A DNA stretch of 64,000 nucleotides from assembly GCA_023548195.1 (NCBI GenBank), contig JAJHZJ010000009.1, positions 5,854,715 to 5,918,714 on the forward strand, given 5' to 3'. This stretch comes from Bettongia penicillata ogilbyi. Lineage: Eukaryota; Chordata; Mammalia; Diprotodontia; Potoroidae. This document shows positions 55,640 through 64,000 of this stretch, piece after piece (position 1 is the stretch's first letter; each line of letters begins with the position of its first letter). Both the position numbers and the translations under genes were made by a program. Under the pieces are notes generated by a model. That model did not search any database. It was given only the letters and a program-made list of their open reading frames with translations, and was not told the origin of the DNA.

Positions 55640-56010
55640 TTTCCTTTCTCTCCCTCCCACCTTTTGTCCACCATTGAAAAAAAAGAAAAACACAATTCTT
55701 CAAACAAATATGCCCAGCACAGCAACATCCAACATTGGCCGTGTCCAAAAATATGTCTCATTCTACAAACTTACTTATTTTCACAAATGATTGACTTGAT
55801 TCTGCTTCACTTCACTTCACTTTGTAGGAGCTCATACAAGTCTTCCATGGTTCCTCAGAAACTGTCCTTTTCATTTCTTAACGAAAAATAGCATTCCATT
55901 ACATTCCTCTACCATTTTGGTTTGGCCATTCTCCACTTGCAAGTACTCAGTTTCCAGTTCTTCAACAGCACAAAAACTGCTTTAAGTATTTTTAATATGA
56001 AGCGTATTTT
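55640..56010 (-). repeat. L1 LINE 3' part
   Basis: Reversed L1: 'ctccctcccaccttttgtcc', 'cacttcactttgtaggagct', 'cattccattacattcctcta', 'cagtttccagttcttcaaca'. Confidence 0.75.
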
Positions 56011-56049
56011 AATACTTAATGTATGCTTCTTGATTGTTTGATTTGGCTT

Positions 56050-56405
56050 TGGTTAAAATTGTCTTTCTCATGGCCACCTTCTCTGTCAAGTTGGCCAATA
56101 TCCTGTGACTTCTGCCCTCTGGAATCCTCCAGTTGACCTTCCCTTTGGTTCTGGTCACTCCCAACTAATGCTTTTCCTGAGCTGAGCTTTTCAACTGGAT
56201 CTGCTTATACTGGACCTCCTCATTCTCACTTTCATTGCTGTCTCTATCCTAACCTTCTCTTTAATGTTTTTCAAATGAACCCCTAGCCACTTTCAGCTCA
56301 CCCTGGGTGTCATTTCTTCTTGAACCAGCACTTTCTCTTTGAGTCTAGTTCTTAGTACAGAGCTTGGCATATAGTAAGTGCTTATTAATAAATGTTAATT
56401 GACTG
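56050..56405 (+). repeat. L2-type LINE 3' region
   Basis: The end is clear ('agagcttggcatatagtaag', 'tgcttattaataaatg', 'attgactgactga'). The body is diverged. Confidence 0.6.
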
Positions 56406-57080
56406 ACTGAACCTACCATTTGTCTTAAAAAAAAAAAAACCTTGACCCTTCTGTGAGTCTTAGTACTGTCTTCTGTTCATTGCTTTTCTAAACAATGCTT
56501 ATAACATCAGCTCAAAGTCACTTTGTCAGTATGTGGGTTCTTTATTTTTTTTGGAACCTGAGGAGCAAACTACCACCATGACACACAAGCCATTGGCTAG
56601 AAAGAGAACTCACTTTACAGCTAAGAGTGACAAGGAAGACGTTTAAGACCACCTCTGCTCTTTGAAGAAAGATGCCAGATAAATTCAAAGTATCAGTCAG
56701 CACATCTCTTCTATTTATTTCCTAACTTCTTTCTATTAATTTCCTAATAGTCATTGGGCCCTGGAGTTAGTAGATCTTAGGGGTCTGGCTCCCAAATTTT
56801 ATGAAATTCTAATCATGTTTTGTACATTTTTTAGGCTTGCAATAGGTTTTGACTGGCTGAGTCAAACAAGTAGCCCCAATATGTTTCATAGGAGGTGGAG
56901 GAATGATTTTATGTATGAGTTGTTTTATTACAAGGTGTGTATGGGATCAGGGGATGAGTAAAAGTCACAGACTTACACTCTTTCCTAACAGATGGAAGAA
57001 TTATATAGAATTTTATTAAGCAGGAATTTCTAAATCAGAAATATAGAGGCCCACTCTTAATATTGTCAAGAAAATCAATG
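56406..57080. other. Unique sequence, nothing recognised
   Basis: Starts with a 13-base A-run. No exon or repeat recognised. Confidence 0.4.
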
Positions 57081-57084
57081 TGAC

Positions 57085-57200
57085 TTGGGTAAACCTTGCT
57101 ATTTATTACCTGTGTGACCTTGTTGGGCATGCTGCTTTATGTCTCTAGCCTCAGTTTCCTCATCTGTAAAATGGAGGGAATTAAATTAGATCATGTAAAT
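57085..57200 (+). repeat. MIR-type SINE fragment
   Basis: 'tacctgtgtgaccttgttgg', 'cctcagtttcctcatctgta', 'aaatggagggaatt'. Confidence 0.8.
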
Positions 57201-57329
57201 CTGATCCTGTAATGTTGCCTTCTTCAAATGCTTTGCCAGATAGGTGATTCTGGGCTTATGATCCATACTTCTTAACTTTGTTTATATCATATTCCAGTTT
57301 CTCTGAACATTTCTGGATTTTCCTGTGAT

Positions 57330-58350
57330 TTGGATGATGGCATGCTTATTAGATTTAAAGAAGACACAAATCTGAAAGGCACAGCTGACAAATTTAATGC
57401 CCATCCATAGCCAAAAGGTGATAAGACTAAGGATGGGCACAACCTAAAATGATGACATTAAATAGGAAAAAATTTAAAGTCTCATTCTGGGCTCCCAAAA
57501 AAAAAATCATATTAACAAGTATAAGATGTGGAAGGCATGAATGGACATCAGTTGTGGGAAAAAAAGACATACAAATGGACATCAGTGCTGTGAGAGGAAT
57601 CAAAATTTGCGGTACACGAAAAACAGCTTCATGTTAAGAACAGGCACTAGAATAGTTTCACTTCTACCTTGGTTAAGTCACACCTAGGGTATTTGTGTAG
57701 TGATCAATTTAGGAAAGACATTAACAAGCTAGAAAGAACGGAGCCTCAAGAGAAGGGGACGAGTATAATGTGGAGATTGAACCTTATGGCACACAAGATT
57801 GAAGGAACTGAATGTATTTAACGTGAAGGAGAGAAGACTCCAGTGGGATATATCAATCAAGTATTTATTAAATGCTTACTATGTGGCAGGCGTAGAGTAG
57901 GGTATGAGTACAAAGAATTAAACAAGCCTTCCTCTTAGAAACTTTGCACTGTCTTCACAAGTATTTGAAGGGCTACCATATGGAAGAGGAATTTGGTCTT
58001 TCTCTCCTTGGCTCCAGAGAACAGAGCAATGGCTTGAAGTAAAAGATACAAAATCTAAATGTAAGAGAAAACACAATTATAGTCATCCAAGACTGCAGTG
58101 GGTTGCCTCAAGAGATTCTGTGCTCTGTTTCCTTTTCCTGGATATCTTGACTCTTCTGAATGCTGGCCACCACCATGCTTTATTAATTATATGGTCTTCC
58201 AGCCTGAATTCATCCCCTCTATGGAGTCCCCTTTGTGACTTGTTTTCTGGCATAAAACCTATTGGATGATGATGGAGATGGTTATTCATGATTAAGAACG
58301 ACCACTGGCTGGATAGCTCCTGAGATTTCTTTCGACTCTGAGATTACATA
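57330..58350 (+). repeat. CR1/L3 LINE 3' part split by an L2 fragment
   Basis: Landmarks in order are 'agtttcacttctaccttggt', 'aaagaacggagcctcaagag', 'cgtgaaggagagaagactcc', [L2], 'aagtatttgaagggctacca', 'tatggaagaggaatttggtc' and 'gcagtgggttgcctcaagag'. The 3' end 'cctgagatttctttcgactc', 'tgagatta' closes it. The frames are broken. Confidence 0.82.
57867..57957 (-). mobile_element. Short L2 3' end inside CR1/L3 with a 9-bp direct repeat
   Basis: Reversed L2 end ('attaaatgcttactatgtgg'). The perfect direct repeat caagtattt flanks it at 57858-57866 and 57958-57966. CR1/L3 itself carries this word at the join (CAAGTATTTGAAGGG), so the right copy is the ancestral target. Confidence 0.7.
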
Positions 58351-58374
58351 TGTCTGTGTTTTCACCTTGTTTTG

Positions 58375-58435
58375 GTAGCGCTTCCTACTCTACCTGGTAC
58401 ATTGTAGGTGCTTAATAAATGCTTATTGACTTGAT
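58375..58435 (+). repeat. L2 LINE extreme 3' end
   Basis: 'cctggtacattgtaggtgct', 'taataaatgcttattgactt'. Confidence 0.75.
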
Positions 58436-58439
58436 TTCT

Positions 58440-59393
58440 CTGAGGCACCTCAAAGCTCTGAATCTTATGTTCATATGATCTCACTTACTTTACCTCTCCT
58501 TGTCACATAAATTGTTGGGATTATAATATTGGCTCCTTTCAAAAGGATGTAAAACTTCACTGTTGATTGTAAAAACACTTGTAAATCAAAACAGGTTATT
58601 AAATACCTAGAGTAACAATTATATTAACAATAGTTGTCGGTTTTCCCAACAATATTTCAGATGTGGTGATTCGTTCCACATGTTAGCCTCCTCATTGTTC
58701 CTATCATGCATTTTGGTTATAGCTAGCAGCAAATTCCATCTTACAATACTTTATTTCTTATAGAAAATTTTCATTTCATTAATTTATGCTCTTGGGTATA
58801 TTTCTTAGTTAATGGGGAGATAAAATTAGCTTTGTTTAACCACATCAGCCATATGATGGAAGGGAAATTTTAGACAATGTGTTTAAGTGATTTGCTTTAG
58901 GATTTAAAGACCTTTATTTCTGAGCTTAGATTTTTACTTGTCCTTGCAAGAAGTTTATAAGCAAGATGTTTTAGACTTTGGTGGTTTAAATACTCTTTTA
59001 CATCTGTCGCCATAGACTGAGGCCCCATCTTTTGCCAAATGTGAAATTGTAGAACAAAATCAAGCATGTGCTTTACATTAGGTTGAATTATATCTGTTCG
59101 AGGTACATGTGTGGAAAAATCCTGAGAGTTCACATTTGGCAGATATGTGCACTACAGAATCAAAAGTACATATTCACCAATGTTTTTCTTTCTTTAAGGA
59201 ATTCATACTGGGAACTCTTTATTGTGTTTCCTAGAATTTCAACCCTGGTGATATTTGTGTGGTGTGTGAGTGTTTATATATGTATATGTTCATATAGTAT
59301 TATGTGAATATAATTTTTATCTTATTTTTGAGAATAGTTATTAATGGAAAAATGGGAAATGAAAAATACTTCTCATTTTAAAATATGTATTTA

Positions 59394-59453
<60 letters not shown>

Positions 59454-60774
59454 TTATTTCTTAAAACTTCTGAGAATATAGGCTTGCTCCAAATTGTCAT
59501 CCTGAAGATAAGACCTGAAAAGTTTCAGGTAGTTCTAGGCCTAATGCTAAATTTTTAATGAGATAAAAATGCTTCTTTTTGGAATTTTTTTCCTGAAATA
59601 AAAAGCATTTTCTTTTACATATTTAAAAGTACGTAAATGAGTCTATAAAGCCTACTACTACCATGGAGTAGTCATTTACCTAAGCAGAAGTTCCAATATT
59701 ATTTTCTTTCTGTGATACTGATGGTTAATTCCAGAGTGTCCTATCAAAATGGTCTCAAGCTCCCAGGTCTGAGGATAACTTTGACAAAAGGAAGAAAGTT
59801 TTAAGATCCCTACAGCTAAATTGAGGCATGAACTTAGCTTCTAATCTAGTATCTTGGCGACATGGTAAACATTTTCAAGGGCTAACTATGTTGTTTGAAA
59901 TTATTAATGTGTTGTTGTCTTTGCTAGGGTTTATTGACCAATAAATGATGTGTGAGTATCAATGTGTGTTTCTCCAGGGTACAATAAACAATTTCGTTTC
60001 AACAGTATACTGGTATAATTGCTGGACACTTTATGGGTAGAAAGAAATGTATGATATAGGAAAGAAATCTGGGAACAGAGTTAACATAATACCTTTGGAA
60101 GAAGGGTATTTTTTTCCTCTTAAAGATAATATTCTTTACCATGGCCATTGCGATTGGAACACAGTTCAGATGATAGGAGCAGGTGCAATAGCAAAAAGTG
60201 ATACTGTATCTGGAATCAAAAATTTTTTTAATCTCATGGAATCACTTTTGTTCAATAATGAAAATGTTTCCATTTCAAAATACATGTACATTCTTTTAAA
60301 AATTACTGAAAATTTAGTAGCCATTAACAAAGAAATTCAAATAATTTTTTTTTTTGTGAAATCACACTTAAAACAAAATCCCAGCTTTTACATTTTATGG
60401 TATATATTCACTTAAACAAATAACAAAAATATCTTGTCCCTATATCTTTTTCTGTGACTGATTGTGGTATAGAGACGGTGGAGTATAGTATAGAGAATGC
60501 CAGACTTGGTATCAGGATGCATACATTGGGATCCTACCTTAACCCTTGATCAGTTTTATATAAATTAGAGTTGCATTTTTCTATATATCTTTAAATATGT
60601 GTGTATATTTTTTGCTGTTGCTTTTCATAGCATGAATATACTACTGCTCTGTTATGTAAAGATATTTTATAAATACGTCTTTCAATATTTCTTTATATTC
60701 TTCATGTCTGACATTTTTATGGTACAGTAATATTCTATTGCAATCACATATGGAAGCCTTGCCAACACAACACA
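58440..60774. other. Unique AT-rich sequence; one 122-codon open frame of unknown meaning
   Basis: No repeat family is recognised apart from the (GT)n(AT)n microsatellite at 59393-59447. The open frame 60047-60415 (plus, 122 codons) is the longest outside repeats, low-complexity and GC-rich DNA. It is AT-rich, has a homopolymer-coded Phe run (IIFFFV) and a Lys/Ile/Asn-heavy make-up, and lies next to no splice or promoter signal. I regard it as a chance frame in AT-rich DNA. Confidence 0.4.
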
Positions 60775-60960
60775 TAGGTTGTGTTCTCCTTTGATGTTCT
60801 TCTTTCCTTCTTTTCCACTCCCCTGTGTTTGCTTATTATCTCCCCCATTAGATTGTGATTTCCTTGAGGGCATGGACTCTCTTTTGCTTCTTTTTATATC
60901 CTCAACCATTTAGCCCAGTGCAGACACATAAGAAACACTCAATATAAGCTTATCGACTGA
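60775..60960 (+). repeat. L2 LINE 3' end
   Basis: 'cccattagattgtgatttcc', 'ttgagggcatggactctctt', 'agcccagtgcagacacataa'. Confidence 0.78.
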
Positions 60961-61814
60961 ATAACTTAACTGAGTAAGTTGTGAAACAAGGAGATACATA
61001 CTCATTTAATGAGTTCTCAAGTATTCTAAAAAATATTTTGTACAGAAATCAAAAAAGATTCCCTTCTGATAGTATAGTTCTGTGACCAATGATAAGTTAA
61101 TGAACTTATTCTTTCCACTGCCTCACCCTTGCTTCTCCGGAAGATGAGAGAGACAGACAGAGAAAAGAGTGAGAAACAGAGAAAGAAACAGACAGGAGAG
61201 ATGGAGAGAGACAGAGAGATAGGGAAAGAGACAAGAAGGGAGGCACAGAGAATGAGAATAAGAATATTTGGGGCTCAATCTCCCTCATTCAGTTCTTAAC
61301 TTTCCTTTGCTAATATAGATGCTGTCTGCTTATATATGAGATAAATGAGAAAGATAATCCTTGAATGCAGTCTGGGGCCACTTTTTGCAGCCAAATCACC
61401 TGCAGCTGTCAATTAAAATAGCTTACTAGCCTTACATTAGGTTATCATTCAACAGACCAGTTTGACATCCTGTGCAATTGAATGGATCTTTCCAGTGGAT
61501 ATGGGCCACTGGAGATGCCTGTCTCAGTCTCCTTTCAGGTGTCATAATATTCCAAAGCGTACTTCCCTTATGCCACCCTTGCTATAGAATAAGCTTAATG
61601 GAGATCAATCATAATACACCTTGGATTTTTGCTCATGGTAAAAACTTTACAACAAATTGTCTTGAAAAATGTCCTATCTGATTTGGTGTATATGAGAGCA
61701 AAACAGTCATTAAGAACATACATAAAACAATTAACTCACTCTATTTTTAAAGTTATTGCCCCTGTGGATGTGATTTGCCATGCTTTTGATGCATGAAGGG
61801 CATGCACTTGGAAG
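60961..61814. other. Unassigned, with a GA-rich tract
   Basis: 61143-61260 is an irregular GA/GACA-rich low-complexity tract. The rest has no recognised feature. Confidence 0.5.
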
Positions 61815-62320
61815 GGTTCAGAATTGGCTTCAGATCCAGGCTTAGTCTCTTAATCCACTGTGTGACCTTGGACAGATCAGTATGTTTTAGTTTTCTATTT
61901 TTTTTTTTGATAAAGGGAAAATAATACCAGCCCTATCTGCCTCACTGAGCTGTTACAAGCACCTGTTTCGCTGGGTTGTAAGGATCCAATGCTAAGTTTA
62001 TAAAGCGCAGTGCCTGGAGCATAGGAAGCATGATATGGATGATGATGATGGGACTTTTGGTAGGGTCAGCTTTTCTGCCTGTTGTGTCATTCTGTTGATT
62101 CATTGGGTTTGGAGTTCTAATTCTTTCTCATTCTAGGGTCAATTGTAAGGCCCCAGGAAAGTCACTTCACTTCTGCCAACCTCAGTTTCCTCATTTCTAA
62201 AATGGGGATAATAGCACCTATTTCACAGGTTGTTGTAAGGAATAAGTGAGATAACATATAGAGTGCTTTGTGCTATATATCTGCTAGCTTTTGTTATTAT
62301 TGTTAATAATAATAATATCT
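61815..62320 (+). repeat. Two MIR-type SINEs in tandem orientation
   Basis: 61815-62045 ('actgtgtgaccttggacaga', 'ctgcctcactgagctgttac') and 62095-62320 ('cctcagtttcctcatttcta', 'cacaggttgttgtaaggaat'). Confidence 0.75.
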
Positions 62321-62429
62321 CAGGTCTGTTTTGCTGAACTTAAAAAAAAAATTCCTGACAGATATACCCTCCAATCTTTGTACATAGTGAACAGGAGGGG
62401 TTTAAGGAAAGATGAGTATCATTCCTTCA

Positions 62430-62690
62430 TTTAACAGTTACTAAAGTGCTTCCTATGTTAAAAAGCTCTATGGTAGATGCAATTGGGGACAGAAAAAAGA
62501 ATTGGATATTCATAATAACTAGATACACAGCATAATGTGAAAATACAAATCCTTTGCAAACAAAGGATTATATTAATTAAAAGAAAGGAAAGATCACTTC
62601 CTTCAGGGGGGAAACAGGAAAGGTTTTGGGGATAAGATAAGCTGTGCTTCGAAGGATGAGTTGGAATTGGTTAATAAGAGTCTTATTCTT
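62430..62690 (-). repeat. L2 LINE 3' fragment
   Basis: Reversed L2: 'acagttactaaagtgcttcc', 'gggaaacaggaaaggttttg', 'tgtgcttcgaaggatgagtt'. Confidence 0.6.
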
Positions 62691-64000
62691 CTATAGTCAA
62701 TCTCCCTTTAAGCATAAGTAACTTTCCATTAGTGGGGCATATTCAAATGCTTTCAAAACAGCTTCAGGCTCTGCTTCCACATTTTCCTGGACTTCACTGG
62801 TTCATGGATATCAAGGGAAAGTTTCAAGGAATGGGATGTGCCTGCTTATGCTATTAATTGGAATACAAGGTGCAGTTTTAAGTAACCTAACAGGAGAAAT
62901 ACAAGTAAGTTTAACTTGGGAGCGGGAACTAATATATTGGAAAATGTAGGTGACATAAAATAAAAATGTATCAATAAATTTGTTTTAAAAAATGGAAAGC
63001 TCTTTGTACAGAACTTTAATAAATAAATAAATACATTTTGGTAGGGTCAACTTAACCCTACCAAAAGGGTAGGGTTTTCTAGTTTGTATCTGATCCTCAC
63101 TGGTCCAAGGTCGAGCAGACTGGGGACAAAATTTTTGGAAATAGCACAGAACTTGGAATCCTGGTACAGAGTAATTTTGTAGCTATTGTACATGCTTAGT
63201 CCTTGCTAAAATGCTCCATATTTCATAGATTTGAAGAATCCTGGGTTAGATGATACCTCTTAGAAGTCATCTGGTTCAGTCCCCTGCCTAGTGGATAAAT
63301 CTGCTGTCCAACATTTGAGTTTCCCCCTAAATCAGCATATTTATCATTGAGAATTCTGAATTTAGAGGAGTATTAAGGATTCAGGTACTGAAATAAACCC
63401 CAAAATAGTCTCTGATATCAGCATTTGATACAAGTAGGAAGCCAGTGCTATCCTGTTATAAGAGAAATTCAATTCCAGTATTTTGGGGGTTTTTTATTCT
63501 AGAGAAATCATACTTTTGAGCCACTTTAAAACATGTGGAATATCTATTACAGCTAAGGAATTTGTTGTGGTTTTCTTTGATTGAAACCTCTGCCTCTGAC
63601 TCTGTTATATATATTAGCTTATCTATGCAGAGCAGATGAACCTGCACTCAGAACAAAGAGGACTTAATTTCTAAATAGTTGGTATTAATTAATGTCAGCT
63701 TAGAACATGACCTGTGCTGACATGGAAAAATTTAAATACAAAAGAAATATTTTATAGTTTGCTCTTTAAAATGCTGAAATTCAATTTACTTTTCCTTTTT
63801 TGTCTTGAGGAAGTTTGGCTTTTTTCTCCCCATGAATGGTGTGTGTGTGTGTACTGTGTGTGTGTGTGTTAAGAGACTTTCCGATTGGTAAATTATTAAT
63901 CATCATTCCAGTGTTTTTCATGTTTGAAATACCAGTCCGCCCTGTCCATGGGGATTAGATCTCTGTCTATAATAGGCAGAGGGTTCTGGAAAGTCAGAAT
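62691..64000. other. Unassigned right end, with a hairpin and a CR1/MIR-like scrap
   Basis: A perfect 12-bp stem lies at 63036-63066 (listed separately). 63225-63330 ('ttagaagtcatctggttcag') resembles a reversed CR1/L3 or MIR start. A (GT)n tract lies at 63839-63870. No exon recognised. Confidence 0.45.
63036..63066. repeat. Perfect 12-bp inverted repeat with 7-base loop
   Basis: TTTTGGTAGGGT (63036-63047) and ACCCTACCAAAA (63055-63066) are exact complements around caactta. A partial third copy, GGGTAGGGTTTTC, follows. There is no T-run or gene end nearby, so I do not call it a terminator or an RNA gene. Confidence 0.9.

Noticed and set aside
60047..60415. 122-codon open frame in unique DNA
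   Set aside because: It has no recognisable domain or initiation context, contains homopolymer-coded residues and sits in very AT-rich DNA. I kept it only as a note in the unique stretch.

Overview
This window looks like non-coding chromosomal DNA from a marsupial. The sequence is AT-rich and dense with eukaryotic retrotransposon debris of a marsupial type: L1 3' ends, half-L1 (HAL1-like) ORF1-only elements, old L2 and CR1/L3 LINEs, an RTE-clade LINE tail, MIR-type SINEs, tRNA-headed SINEs with RTE/BovB-like tails, and a small hAT-type DNA transposon. There are no bacterial operons, phage genes or CRISPR arrays. I cannot name the species. Family names come from recognising consensus-like stretches by eye, so the clade is more secure than the subfamily.

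Layout. Positions 1-32,000 are intergenic-type sequence. They hold a dead RAN (Ran GTPase) retrocopy on the minus strand (about 1480-2500), then L1, CR1/L3, L2 and MIR copies, often nested. The best preserved nest is an almost complete HAL1-like element (13414-16128), flanked by a 15-bp target-site duplication, inside a CR1/L3 element. A second HAL1-like copy lies inverted at about 18565-20680. Around 24.2-24.9 kb an RTE tail sits inside another CR1/L3. Microsatellites are long around 15.2-15.8, 20.9-22.3 and 26.7-27.0 kb.

Positions 32,100-33,560 form the only clear CpG island and the only good candidate for the start of a real gene. On the plus strand it has an ATG in a good initiation context directly followed by a splice donor (ATG 32542-32544, GT at 32545), plus two other good donors at 33357 and 33558. 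This is the pattern of a CpG-island promoter with a first coding exon holding only the initiator Met. I found no later exon, so the right half of the window could be a long first intron or intergenic DNA. I cannot name the gene.

Positions 34,000-64,000 are mostly unique AT-rich sequence with scattered repeats. Highlights are a nested cluster at 37.2-39.1 kb, a SINE in CR1 with a perfect 13-bp duplication (40019-40254), a hAT-like element with an 8-bp duplication (45081-45301), an L1 fragment pair with twin-priming geometry (46305-46865) and a CR1/L3 copy interrupted by L2 (57330-58350).

I found no intact protein-coding gene, tRNA, rRNA or functional-looking new system. The useful content is the RAN retropseudogene, the CpG-island promoter and a readable order of transposon insertions.
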